From assembly GCA_902805665.1 (NCBI GenBank), contig CADCTB010000152.1, positions 1 through 52,218 of the forward strand: a stretch of DNA of 52,218 nucleotides, written 5' to 3'. The notes under the pieces were generated by a model. It did no database searches and was not told the DNA's origin. It saw nothing but the letters and a program-made list of their open reading frames with translations. A program made the position numbers and the translations under genes. How positions within the stretch are numbered: position 1 is the first letter of the stretch; each line of letters begins with the position of its first letter. Of this stretch, positions 8,533 through 17,731 are shown piece after piece. Source of the DNA: an uncultured Acidimicrobiales bacterium (GTDB lineage Bacteria; Actinomycetota; Acidimicrobiia; Acidimicrobiales; AC-14).

Positions 8533-10878
8533 ATGTTCGCAAAGCTCGGGTCCTGGTGCCACGACCGCCGGAAGCTCGTCCTCGGGTTCTGGCTGGTCCT
8601 CCTGCTCGTCGGCAATGGAGTCTCGAACGCGGTCGGCAACGGGTTCCGCGACGAGTTCAACCTCCCTGACAGCGAGTCGAGAGCCGGCTTCGACATCCTC
8701 GACGAGAACTTCGGGGGGCAGGGCACGGGACTGGTCGGCACGATCGTGTTCCGGGCTGAGCAGGGTGTTCAGGATCCGGCGGTCCGTCGGGCGATGGAGG
8801 CGCTGTTCGACAGGGCGGCGGCCATCGACGACGTCGTGCGGGTGCAGAGCCCGTATGCCGAGGGTGCGGCCCAGCAGATCGCGTCAAGGGGTCCGAACGC
8901 CGGCAAGATCGCCTTCGCCAACGTCGAGATGCCGGACGACACCGAGTTCAAGCGAGGGTTCGAGATCCGCAAGGAGATCCTTGCCGATGCACCACGCATC
9001 GACGGCCTGCGGGTCGAGTACGGCGGGGCCATCTTCGCCGAGTTCAAGGAGCCGTCGTCGGAGATACTCGGCGTCGCCTTCGCCGTCGTCATCCTCATTG
9101 TCGCCTTCGGCTCGGTGCTGGCCATGGGCCTTCCCATCGGCGTGGCGCTGTTCGGCATCGGCATCGGGACGGCGATCATCGCCCTGCTGAGCAACGTCCT
9201 GGCCATCCCCGACTTCACCACGTTCCTCGGCATCATGATCGGGCTCGGCGTGGGCATCGATTACGCCCTCCTGATCGCCACCCGCTACCGGGAGCAGCTG
9301 CGCGCCGGCCACACGGTGCGGGAGTCGGTCACGATCGCCATCGACACCGCCGGGCGGTCAGTTCTGTTCGCAGGTGTGACCGTCGTCATCTCGCTCCTGG
9401 GCATGCTGCTGATGGGAGTCGGGTTCATCGACGGCCTCGCCGTCGGCGCCGCTGCCGTCGTGACCGTCACCGTCGCCGCCTCGCTCACGCTGCTGCCCGC
9501 GCTGCTCGGCTTCGCCGGTCACCGGATCGAGCTGACGCGCTGGCGGGGGCTCATCGCCGCCGGCCTCGTCGCGGTTGCGCTGGTCGGAGTGGGCCTCAAG
9601 CTGACACCGCTCACCCTCGCCCTGCCCCTGGCGGCGATCGTGCTCATCGCCGGGTTCTTCTTCGCTCCGCTGAAGCGTGAGGTGCCCCGCCCGGCCCCCA
9701 AGCCGCTGCACGAGACCACCGCCTATCGCTGGAGCCAGGTGATCCAGCACCGGCCGTGGACGGCGGCCATCGCCGGTGCGGTGGTGCTGCTCGTGCTGGC
9801 CGTGCCCGTGTTCAGCCTGCGCCTGGGATTCGCCGACGAGAGCAACTACGCCGAGGACACGACCACCAGGAAGGCCTACGACCTGCTGGTCGACGGCTTC
9901 GGCCCCGGCTTCAGCGGGCCCATGATCCTCGCCGCCCGGCTGCCCCAGGGAACCGACCTCGCCCGGTTGAATGCCATCAACGAGGCGGTCAGCGCCGACT
10001 CGGGCGTCGCCTTCATCTCCCCGCCGCAGCCCAACGACCGGGCCAACCCGACGGCCGCGGTGTGGAACCTGGCCGCCACCACGGGACCTCAGGACGAGGC
10101 CACCACCGCGCTGCTGAAGCGGCTGAGGGGTGAGGTCATCCCCCGGGCCGAGGCCACCGCGGGGGTCGACGTGAAGGTCACCGGGACGGTGGCGGTCAAC
10201 AACGACTTCTCCAACTACCTCGAGGCCCGGCTGCCGTTGTTCTTCGGGGCCGTACTCGCGCTGTCGTTCCTCCTGCTGATGGCGGTGTTCCGGTCGGTGC
10301 TGGTGCCGGTGAAGGCCGTGATCATGAACCTGCTGTCCATCAGCGCGGCCTACGGCATCGTCGTCGCCCTGTTCCAGTGGGGTTGGCTGAGCGCCATCAC
10401 CGGCGTCCAGCCGGCGCCCATCGAGCCGTGGGCCCCGATGATGCTCTTCGCCATCGTCTTCGGCCTGTCCATGGACTACGAGGTGTTCCTGCTCTCCAGG
10501 GTGCGCGAGGAGTGGCGCCGGACGGGCGACAGCCGGAGCTCCGTCGCCGACGGCCTGGCCGCCACGGCCAAGGTCATCACCGCAGCGGCGGCCATCATGG
10601 TCTTCGTCTTCGGCAGCTTCATCCTCGAGCAGGACCGGGTGGTCAAGCTCATGGGAGTCGGGCTCGCCACTGCCATCCTGCTGGACGCCACCATCGTCCG
10701 CATGCTCCTCGTGCCCGCCACCATGGAGCTCCTCGGCGACCGCAACTGGTGGCTTCCTCGCTGGCTCGACCGGATTCTTCCCGACATCGCAGTCGAGGGG
10801 CACGCCGGTCCCGAGGAGCAAGGGGACATCACCGACGACACGGTGGAGCCCGCCCGCAGGACGAAAGCCCACGCGTAG
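8533..10878 (+). CDS. MMPL family (RND-type) transporter
   Basis: MFAKLGSWCHDRRKLVLGFWLVLLLVG...; GLGVGIDYALLIATRYREQL; VFGLSMDYEVFLLSRVREEW; two sets of TM helices. AGGAGGG Shine-Dalgarno upstream. Confidence 0.93.
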   Translation: MFAKLGSWCHDRRKLVLGFWLVLLLVGNGVSNAVGNGFRDEFNLPDSESRAGFDILDENFGGQGTGLVGTIVFRAEQGVQDPAVRRAMEALFDRAAAIDDVVRVQSPYAEGAAQQIASRGPNAGKIAFANVEMPDDTEFKRGFEIRKEILADAPRIDGLRVEYGGAIFAEFKEPSSEILGVAFAVVILIVAFGSVLAMGLPIGVALFGIGIGTAIIALLSNVLAIPDFTTFLGIMIGLGVGIDYALLIATRYREQLRAGHTVRESVTIAIDTAGRSVLFAGVTVVISLLGMLLMGVGFIDGLAVGAAAVVTVTVAASLTLLPALLGFAGHRIELTRWRGLIAAGLVAVALVGVGLKLTPLTLALPLAAIVLIAGFFFAPLKREVPRPAPKPLHETTAYRWSQVIQHRPWTAAIAGAVVLLVLAVPVFSLRLGFADESNYAEDTTTRKAYDLLVDGFGPGFSGPMILAARLPQGTDLARLNAINEAVSADSGVAFISPPQPNDRANPTAAVWNLAATTGPQDEATTALLKRLRGEVIPRAEATAGVDVKVTGTVAVNNDFSNYLEARLPLFFGAVLALSFLLLMAVFRSVLVPVKAVIMNLLSISAAYGIVVALFQWGWLSAITGVQPAPIEPWAPMMLFAIVFGLSMDYEVFLLSRVREEWRRTGDSRSSVADGLAATAKVITAAAAIMVFVFGSFILEQDRVVKLMGVGLATAILLDATIVRMLLVPATMELLGDRNWWLPRWLDRILPDIAVEGHAGPEEQGDITDDTVEPARRTKAHA

Positions 10879-11001
10879 AACTCAGGGCAAGGCCCACGGC
10901 TGCGAGGCGGCTGTCCGAGGCCGATCAGCTCGACGCATCAGCGACCGCCCGCGGCGCTGACAGCTGTGCTGGACTTGTGACCTCTGACTGGGGGGTCGCA
11001 G

Positions 11002-11569
11002 GTGCACCCAACCGAGCTGGTCGGCCGAGGGGTCGAGCTCAGCATCCTCGGCGAATACCTCGACGCAGCCCTCCGTGGTGAGCCCCGGCTCGTGCTGTGC
11101 CGCGGCGAGCCGGGAATAGGCAAGACCCGGCTGGCCCAGGAGCTGGCCGCCCGGGCCACGGTGAGAGGCGTGCCCGCCGTGTGGGGCCGCGGTGTCGAGT
11201 CCGACGGGGCGCCTCCGTACTGGCCCTGGCGCCAACTCCTGCGGGCCACCGGCGAGGTGGTCGACCTGCGTCAGCCGGCCGATGACAACCGGCTGACGGC
11301 CGACCTCGGCCTCCTGGCACCGGATCTTTTTTCGACGAAAGAAGGTGTCGACACCGGGACGTCAGAGGACCGGTTCAGGCAGTTCGACGCAGTGGGTCGT
11401 CTGCTGCGGGCGGTCGCAGCCCGCATGCCCTTCGTGGTCGTCCTCGACGACGTCCACTGGGCCGATCAGCCCTCGCTCCTGCTCCGGCCCGACACCGGCC
11501 CGGCCGCCACGGCCGCGCCGGCCTCGTGTGAGGATGGTCCCCCACGACCGCGATTTTGGAGGACCCGAC
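11002..11569 (+). pseudogene. 5' fragment of a large AAA ATPase regulator (LuxR/adenylate cyclase-associated type), truncated after Walker B
   Basis: LVGRGVELSILGEYLDAALRGEPRLVLCRGEPGIGKTRLAQELA (Walker A), FVVVLDDVHWADQPSLLLL (Walker B), then family-like sequence ends abruptly in low-complexity Pro/Ala sequence. Confidence 0.7.
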
Positions 11570-12064
11570 ATGCCCAGGCGAGGCCAGCACGACCAGAGCC
11601 CCGGCGACGCACGAAAGCCCTTCTCCGACCAGGGAGGCCCCGAGGGTCGACACGCCGAGACCCACGACGTGGAGCGTGAGGAGGCAACCCGGCCCAAGGG
11701 GAGCGAGCCGGGGGAGGATTTCTCCCAGGACCTGGCTGAGGCGGAGCCGGTAGGCGGGGGCCACGTGGATGACAGCCAGCCCGCCGGCGCCGACAAGGAG
11801 CTGCGCCGGCAATTGGGTGCGCTCGACAGCGACGAGCTGGCCCGGCTGTCGGTCCTCACCATCGGTACCCGGCTGGAACAAGGCGGCACCTACGTGGATC
11901 TGAACGACCTCGGCCGCGGACCGTTCAAGGCCATGGGAAGCCAGGAGGCCGGTGCCGACAACAGCTACGTCGCCAAGCGGGACACCGACTACGAGCTGTG
12001 GAACCGCCTGGTCGGACAGGGGAACGAGCCGGAAGTGGAGCGCCCGTCGCCGGCGGGGGACTGA
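11570..12064 (+). CDS. Conserved-looking hypothetical protein (164 aa)
   Basis: TTTTGGAGGACCCGAC-ATG Shine-Dalgarno; MPRRGQHDQSPGDARKPFS...ELRRQLGALDSDELARLSVLTIGTRLEQGGTYVDLNDLGRGPFKAMGSQEA...YELWNRLVGQ. Confidence 0.7.
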   Translation: MPRRGQHDQSPGDARKPFSDQGGPEGRHAETHDVEREEATRPKGSEPGEDFSQDLAEAEPVGGGHVDDSQPAGADKELRRQLGALDSDELARLSVLTIGTRLEQGGTYVDLNDLGRGPFKAMGSQEAGADNSYVAKRDTDYELWNRLVGQGNEPEVERPSPAGD

Positions 12065-12077
12065 CGCCCGATCCGGA

Positions 12078-12308
12078 CTAGAGCGGTTGTCCGGGGCAGA
12101 CCACGTGCGTCTGACCGCTCGGGGTCACGATGACCTTGCCCGTCCCCAACATGATGCGGTCGCCGGCAGAGCGGAAGCACACGAACTCTTCGATGGAGGC
12201 GCCTCCTCGTTCGCCGTGACCGCCAGCGAACGCCGGGGAGGCCGAGAGCGACATGGTCACCGCCGCGCCCGTTGCCGCCAGGAGCGCTCCGAGCCGCCGA
12301 ATTCGCAT
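12078..12308 (-). CDS. Small secreted protein with signal peptide (76 aa)
   Basis: MRIRRLGALLAATGAAVTMSLSASPAFA|GGHGERGG...: Sec signal with AFA cleavage site. Confidence 0.6.
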   Translation of the reverse strand: MRIRRLGALLAATGAAVTMSLSASPAFAGGHGERGGASIEEFVCFRSAGDRIMLGTGKVIVTPSGQTHVVCPGQPL

Positions 12309-12420
12309 GGTTCCCTCCGTTGTCGGATCTTGGTGGGCGGCGCCTACCCCGGTGGCCGACTAGGGAAAACGTCCCGTTGCAGGGGAGCCGGAACGTGGTG
12401 GACTGCGGTGTGATGTCCGA

Positions 12421-12900
12421 GTGAGGAGTGAGCCGCGGTACCTGGAGTTCCAACCCGATCGCCCGGAGGAGGTCGTGACCATCCTGGTGGAGATGGCGGA
12501 GACCGGGAAAGGGTGGGTCAACTTCGAGCCTGCGGTCCAGGTCGAGGACGTCGCGGCGGAGGGGAGCGGGGCCTTCTCCTTGTTCTCCGGTCGGGGGCCG
12601 GTGGTGCCGCTGGGCACGTGGACGCCCGGATCGGTCACCCGCCGCGGGCGCCGAGAGCCGGTGATGCTAGGGCTCCAGCATCCGGCGGGGTCGAAGGCGA
12701 AGCCGCTTCTGACCGAACTGGGCCACGAGGTGCCGGAGGGCTGGGTCGTCGTGCAGGACCATGTCCGCAAGGGCCTGGTGGTCGCTGTACCGGGCGATGT
12801 CGGCGCTGATGTCGCTCTGGCCTGGCTCCTGCGGGCGGCCAGGCTGCTGTCGACGATCCCGCTCACCGGCGGCTGGCGGGCGGCGGTCTACCCCGGTTGA
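12421..12900 (+). CDS. Hypothetical protein
   Basis: 159-aa ORF, GTG start: RYLEFQPDRPEEVVTILVEMAETGKGWVNFEPAVQ... Confidence 0.65.
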   Translation: MRSEPRYLEFQPDRPEEVVTILVEMAETGKGWVNFEPAVQVEDVAAEGSGAFSLFSGRGPVVPLGTWTPGSVTRRGRREPVMLGLQHPAGSKAKPLLTELGHEVPEGWVVVQDHVRKGLVVAVPGDVGADVALAWLLRAARLLSTIPLTGGWRAAVYPG

Positions 12901-12994
12901 GACAGGGGGAAGCGTTCCCTGGCCCACGCCAGGTAGACTGGAGACCTCGTCGTCCTTCAGAAACAGGGATGGCCGCCCTGAAGGGAAGCCATCC

Positions 12995-13723
12995 ATGCTG
13001 TCCGATGCGCAAGCGCAAGCGCTGCGTGCCCTCTCCAATTTCCTCGTGGCCAAGACTTCCATGGGCGACACGCTGCTCGACGTCAGCCGGATCACGGTCG
13101 GGGCGGTGCCTGCAGCGGACATGGCCGGAATCTCACTTCTCGGCGAGAACGGTCGACCCACCACTGGCGTCTTCACCGACGACGAGGCCCCGGACATCGA
13201 TTCGGCTCAGTACGAGTCCGGTCGGGGCCCCTGTCTCGACAGCTGGCGGGAGGGGAGGGTCATTCGCGTCGACGACGTGGCAGCAGCGGGCGACGTCTAT
13301 CCCGAGTTCGCCGAGGCGGCGCAGGCCCACGGGGTCCGGAGCACCCTGTCTCTGCCCCTGATGGCCGGGGACGAGCGTCTGGGTGCCCTGAACCTGTACG
13401 CCCGGGTCGCCGGCGGCTTCACGAGCGACGACGAGGCCCTTGGCACCGACCTGGCCGCAGCCGCCTCCATCGTGCTGGCCAACGCCAGTGCCTTCTGGGC
13501 CGCCTCGGAGCTCAGCGACCAGCTGGGTCAGGCCATGCGGAGCCGGGCGGTGATCGAGCAGGCCAAGGGCGTGTTGATGGCTCGCTCGCCCCAGATGACC
13601 GCCGACGAGGCTTTCGACGTCCTGCGCAAGGCGTCACAGCGGGAGAACGTCAAGGTCCGCGACATCGCGCAGCGCATCGTCGACCGGAAACCTGCCGACG
13701 CAAGCAGCTCCGAACTGCGCTGA
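12995..13723 (+). CDS. GAF and ANTAR domain-containing regulator
   Basis: GAF core followed by QLGQAMRSRAVIEQAKGVLMARSPQMTADEAFDVLRKASQRENVKVRDIAQRIV (ANTAR). TAGACT -10-like box at 12934-12939. Confidence 0.92.
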   Translation: MLSDAQAQALRALSNFLVAKTSMGDTLLDVSRITVGAVPAADMAGISLLGENGRPTTGVFTDDEAPDIDSAQYESGRGPCLDSWREGRVIRVDDVAAAGDVYPEFAEAAQAHGVRSTLSLPLMAGDERLGALNLYARVAGGFTSDDEALGTDLAAAASIVLANASAFWAASELSDQLGQAMRSRAVIEQAKGVLMARSPQMTADEAFDVLRKASQRENVKVRDIAQRIVDRKPADASSSELR

Positions 13724-13768
13724 TCGGAGCAGGACCCCCGGCCCGCTGTCTCAGCGCTGTGGGAACAT

Positions 13769-14965
13769 GTGTTCGTGTCCGGCACGGCCACCATTCTGCA
13801 CGCCGACCTCGATGCGTTCTACGCCTCGGTGGAGCAGCGCGACCACCCGGCCCTGCGTGGTCGTCCGGTGATCGTCGGGCCGGGGGTGGTGCTGGCCGCC
13901 AGCTACGAGGCGAAGGCCTACGGCGTGCGGACGGCGATGGGAGTCGCGCAGGCCCGGAGGCTCTGCCCGGACGCGGTGGTCGTCGAGGCAAGGATCTCGG
14001 CATACTCCGAGGCCAGCAAGGCGGTGTTCGCGGTGTTCGAGGATACGAGCCCGCTGGTGGAGGGCCTTTCCATCGACGAGGCGTTTCTCGACGTCGGCGG
14101 TTTGCGCCGGGTGGCGGGCCCGGCCACCGAGATCGCCGCCCGGCTGCGGAGCGAGGTGCTCCGCCGGGTCGGGCTGCGCATCACCGTGGGGGTGGCGCGG
14201 ACCAAGTTCCTGGCCAAGGTGGCCAGCGGGGTGGCGAAGCCCGACGGGCTGCTGGTGGTGCCCCCGGAGCGCGAGCTCGACTTCCTGCACCCGCTGGCCG
14301 TGGAGCGGCTGTGGGGCGTGGGGCAGGTGACGGCGGCCAAGCTGCGGTCGCGTGGCATCGCCACGGTGGGCGACGTGGCCGAGCTGCAGGAGGCTGCGCT
14401 CGTGTCGATGCTCGGCCTGGCGTCAGGCCGGCACCTGCACGCCCTGGCTCACAATCGCGACCCTCGGCCGGTGGTGGTCGGCCGGCGCCGGCGGTCGATC
14501 GGGTCGCAGTGTGCACTGGGCCGGTCACGCCGGTCGCCGGAGGCGCTCGACGCGGTGCTTCTCGGGCTGGTCGACCGCGTCACCCGTCGCATGCGGGCTG
14601 CCGGGCGGGTCGGGCGCACCGTGACGCTGCGTCTCCGCTTCGACGACTTCTCCCGCGCCACCCGGTCCCACACCCTGCCCCGGGCCACGGCCGAGACCCG
14701 GGCGATCCTCGCCCCGGTTCGGGCCCTCCTCGCCGCGGCCATGCCGATCATCGGGCGCCAGGGTCTCACCCTGGTCGGCATCGCGGTCGGGAACCTCGAC
14801 GACGACGGCGCAGTACAGCTGGCCCTGCCGTTCGACCGGTGCAGCGGCGGTGCCCTCGATGCCGTGCTCGACGATGTCCATGAGCGCTTCGGGTCCGCCT
14901 CGGTCACCAGGGCCGTCCAGCTGGGGCGCCGCCCAGGGCTGACCGTGCCCCTTCTCCCGGACTGA
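13769..14965 (+). CDS. dinB: DNA polymerase IV
   Basis: ILHADLDAFYASVEQRDHPALRGRPVIVG...SYEAKAYGVRTAM...SIDEAFLDVGG...GVARTKFLAKVASG: Y-family motifs. GTG start. Confidence 0.96.
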   Translation: MFVSGTATILHADLDAFYASVEQRDHPALRGRPVIVGPGVVLAASYEAKAYGVRTAMGVAQARRLCPDAVVVEARISAYSEASKAVFAVFEDTSPLVEGLSIDEAFLDVGGLRRVAGPATEIAARLRSEVLRRVGLRITVGVARTKFLAKVASGVAKPDGLLVVPPERELDFLHPLAVERLWGVGQVTAAKLRSRGIATVGDVAELQEAALVSMLGLASGRHLHALAHNRDPRPVVVGRRRRSIGSQCALGRSRRSPEALDAVLLGLVDRVTRRMRAAGRVGRTVTLRLRFDDFSRATRSHTLPRATAETRAILAPVRALLAAAMPIIGRQGLTLVGIAVGNLDDDGAVQLALPFDRCSGGALDAVLDDVHERFGSASVTRAVQLGRRPGLTVPLLPD

Positions 14966-14983
14966 GAAGTTCCAGGAAACCGC

Positions 14984-15015
14984 TTGACCTTGGAGTCGAC
15001 TCCAAGGTTTATCCT
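14984..15015 (+). promoter_or_regulatory. MerR-type promoter/operator
   Basis: -35 TTGACC (14984-14989), perfect 20-bp palindrome CCTTGGAGTCGACTCCAAGG (14988-15007), -10 TATCCT (15010-15015). Long spacer with embedded dyad is the classic MerR-family arrangement. Confidence 0.88.
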
Positions 15016-15021
15016 GGCTGC

Positions 15022-15498
15022 ATGAGCCAGTTGACCGTGTCGAAGCTCGCCGAACAGGCCGGCACCTCGGCGGACACCGTGCGCTACTACGAGCGCATCG
15101 GCCTGCTCCCGGAGGCCGAACGGAGCGCGTCGGGATACCGGCTCTACGGGGACGAGGCGGTGGAGCGACTCCGCTTCATCAAGCAGGCCCAGCGTTTCGG
15201 CCTGCGCCTCGAGGCCATCGGCGAGCTACTCGACGTCCGCCGTCGGGGGCTCTGCCCGTGCGGCCACACCCGCCGGATGCTCGAGGACCGGGTGGCCGAG
15301 CTGGACGAGGAGATGTCCTCCCTGGCCCGGCTGCGCGCCGGCATCGTCACCATGATCGACGAATTGCCCGAGTCCGTCACCCCGGGTCCGGGCTGGCGAT
15401 GCAGCTCCGAGCTGATCCAGATCGGCCCGGCAAACCCGGTTCGAGACCGACCGACCGACAACGACGACAACAACAACAACAAGAAGGAGATGCCATGA
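15022..15498 (+). CDS. MerR family transcriptional regulator (heavy-metal type)
   Basis: LTVSKLAEQAGTSADTVRYYERIGLLPEAERSASGYRLYGDEAVERLRFIKQAQRFGLRLEAIGELL...GLCPCGHTRRML. Confidence 0.95.
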   Translation: MSQLTVSKLAEQAGTSADTVRYYERIGLLPEAERSASGYRLYGDEAVERLRFIKQAQRFGLRLEAIGELLDVRRRGLCPCGHTRRMLEDRVAELDEEMSSLARLRAGIVTMIDELPESVTPGPGWRCSSELIQIGPANPVRDRPTDNDDNNNNKKEMP

Positions 15499-15623
15499 GC
15501 GAGGACAGCTGCAACTGCGGCTGCTCGGCCAAGCCCGAGATCGAGACCCGGACCCCCGACGACTGCGGCTGCGGCTGCGGAGGAACGGGCGAGAAGGAGC
15601 CGAAGGAGGACGTGGTCGCCTAG
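15495..15623 (+). CDS. Cys-rich small protein, metallothionein-like candidate (42 aa)
   Basis: MSEDSCNCGCSAKPEIETRTPDDCGCGCGGTGEKEPKEDVVA*; ATGA overlap with merR stop; AAGGAG Shine-Dalgarno inside the merR 3' end. Confidence 0.8.
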   Translation: MSEDSCNCGCSAKPEIETRTPDDCGCGCGGTGEKEPKEDVVA

Positions 15624-15642
15624 CCTGGGACCACCGACGGAA

Positions 15643-15668
15643 GGGCCGGCGCCACCGGGTGCCGGCCC
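15643..15668 (+). terminator. Hairpin after merR/Cys-rich ORF
   Basis: GGGCCGGC (15643-15650) / GCCGGCCC (15661-15668), no T-tract. Confidence 0.5.
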
Positions 15669-15707
15669 TCGCCGCGCCTCAGCGGTGACCGCGACGGCGC
15701 TCCTCTC

Positions 15708-16535
15708 TCAGGCGCCGTGCTCCGCGAGGACAGCGTCGCTCAAGAGGGGCCACGCCTCCTTGGCCCACGGGCCGAAGTCCCGCCCGCTGAGGACCGCGCA
15801 CGCCAAGCGCGCCGCAGGGTCCACCCAGAGGAAGGATCCACTCCGCCCGAAGTGGCCGAACGTGGCGGGGGAGTTGCCGCGTCCGGTCCAGTGCGGCGAC
15901 TTGGCGTCGCGGACCTCGAAGCCCAGGCCCCAGTCAAGAGGACGGTGGCGTCCGAACCCCGGCAACACGCCGCCGACGCCGGGGAAGGCCACGGTCGTCG
16001 CCTTCGCCAGGGTGACCGCGGACACGAGGGTGGGCTCGAGCAGCTCCCGGGCCAGGCGCACCAGGTCTTCCAGGGGACCGGCCAGCCCGGTCGCCGGAGA
16101 TCCCTCGAGGTGGGTGGCGGCCATGCCGAGGGGCGAGAGCACCCCCTCGGTGAGGTAGTCGGCGAAGGGCATGCCCGTACGGTCTCCCACCAACGCGCCG
16201 AGCACATCGAAGCCGGTGTTGGAGTAGATCCGCTGCTCACCGGGCTTGTCGAAGACACGGTCCTCGTCGAACGCCAGGCCGGAGGTGTGGGCCAGGAGGT
16301 GGCGCACGGTGGAGCCGGGCGGCCCTGCCGGCTCCTCCAGCGCGAGCGCCTCCTCCTCCACCGCCAGCAGCACGGCGAGGGCGGTGACCAACTTGGTGAC
16401 GGAGGCCCACTCCCCCCGCAGGGTGGGGTCGCCCCGGACCTCGAGCACTTCGACCGTCCGCCCTCCGCCCCTTCCGACGACGGCGGCCCGGGCGTCGGGC
16501 GCGCCCCAGCGATCGAGGTTGTCGAGCGCACTCAT
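15708..16535 (-). CDS. Serine hydrolase / class C beta-lactamase family protein
   Basis: WASVTKLVTALAVL (SxxK), HLLAHTSGLAFDEDRVFDKPGEQRIYSNTGFDVLG (YSN), FGHFGRSGSFLWVDP. Confidence 0.9.
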   Translation of the reverse strand: MSALDNLDRWGAPDARAAVVGRGGGRTVEVLEVRGDPTLRGEWASVTKLVTALAVLLAVEEEALALEEPAGPPGSTVRHLLAHTSGLAFDEDRVFDKPGEQRIYSNTGFDVLGALVGDRTGMPFADYLTEGVLSPLGMAATHLEGSPATGLAGPLEDLVRLARELLEPTLVSAVTLAKATTVAFPGVGGVLPGFGRHRPLDWGLGFEVRDAKSPHWTGRGNSPATFGHFGRSGSFLWVDPAARLACAVLSGRDFGPWAKEAWPLLSDAVLAEHGA

Positions 16536-16553
16536 ACGGTGAAGCGGTGCGCG

Positions 16554-17591
16554 TCAGACCGTGGTGTGGCGGTGGTCGTCGACCTGATCGGTGATCTTGC
16601 CCATGAACGACTCTCGACCGCCGGTGATGAAGTCGTAGGGGAACCCACGCTCGATGGCGCTGACCGTGTCGAGCCGGGCCATCTCCTCGGCGCCCAGGAC
16701 GACGTCGACGCACCCGATGTTGTCCACCAACTGGGCGGCCTTGCGGGCGCCGATCAGCGGGATCACCGTCGGCGACTGCTGACGGACCCAGCTCAGGGCC
16801 ACCTGGGAGGCACTGGCGCCGACGTCTTCGGCCACGGCCGCGACCTCGCGGGCGATCGCCATCTTGTGCTCCTCCAGGGAGCCCCAGCCCGCGGAGTGGA
16901 TGCGGCCGCCGTCGCCCGTGGGGTCGTCGTTGTACTTGCCGGTCAGGAGGCCGGCGCCCAGCGCCCCCCAGGCCGTGAAAGCGATGTCGAGGTTGACGCT
17001 CATGGGCAGGAGCTCACGCTCGGCGTTGCGCTCGATCAGGCTGTACTGGCTCTGCAGCGCGCTGAAAGGAGTCCATCCCCGCAGCTCGGCCACGGTGTTG
17101 GCCCGGGAGATCACCCACGCCGGCGCATCGGAGATGCCGACGTAGAGGATCTTCCCCGCTCGTACCTGATCGTCGAGGGCGCGCATCATCTCCTCGATCG
17201 GTGTGAACGGGTCCCAGATATGGGCCCAGTAGAGGTCGATGTAGTCGGTGCCGAGCCGCCTCAGGCTGGCATCCAGCGACTCCACCAGGCTCTTGCGGTG
17301 GTTGCCGCTGGCGTTGGGGTCGTTCCCGTCCCTGCTCAGCGTGTACTTGCTGGAGACGACGAAGTGACCACGGTCGCCAGCGACGAACTCCCCGACGAAG
17401 CTCTCCGCCGTGCCGTTCGTGTAGCGGTTGGCGGTGTCGATGAAGTTGCCGCCGGCGCCGGCGAAGGCGTCGAACATGGCCTTCGACTCGTCCTTGTCCG
17501 CACCCCAGCCCCAGTCGGGGCCGAAGGTCATGGTGCCGAGCGCCAGCTCAGAAACTCGGAGCCCGGAGCGGCCCAGAAGCTTGTAGCGCAT
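16554..17591 (-). CDS. Aldo/keto reductase
   Basis: MRYKLLGRSGLRVSELALGTMTFGPDWGWG...FIDTANRYTNG...TDYIDLYWAHIWDPFTPIEEMM...GISDAPAWVI. Confidence 0.94.
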   Translation of the reverse strand: MRYKLLGRSGLRVSELALGTMTFGPDWGWGADKDESKAMFDAFAGAGGNFIDTANRYTNGTAESFVGEFVAGDRGHFVVSSKYTLSRDGNDPNASGNHRKSLVESLDASLRRLGTDYIDLYWAHIWDPFTPIEEMMRALDDQVRAGKILYVGISDAPAWVISRANTVAELRGWTPFSALQSQYSLIERNAERELLPMSVNLDIAFTAWGALGAGLLTGKYNDDPTGDGGRIHSAGWGSLEEHKMAIAREVAAVAEDVGASASQVALSWVRQQSPTVIPLIGARKAAQLVDNIGCVDVVLGAEEMARLDTVSAIERGFPYDFITGGRESFMGKITDQVDDHRHTTV

Positions 17592-17731
17592 GTGCGTCCT
17601 CTCCCCAAACGACCGACTGTACGGCGGCCGGCGGGGACCGGCCCCCGGAATCGTGGCGCCCGCCGTCCGGGTTGGTAGGGTTGGCGAGCGGAAACGCTTT
17701 CCCCATGGCGGTGAACGAGGTGGATGTGACC

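Noticed and set aside
9358-10872. 504-aa minus-strand ORF opposite the MMPL transporter
   Set aside because: His/Gly/Glu-rich antisense shadow; the plus strand encodes a clear transporter.
15717-17678. 653-aa plus-strand ORF
   Set aside because: Spans two well-supported minus-strand genes (beta-lactamase family and aldo/keto reductase); high-GC shadow frame.
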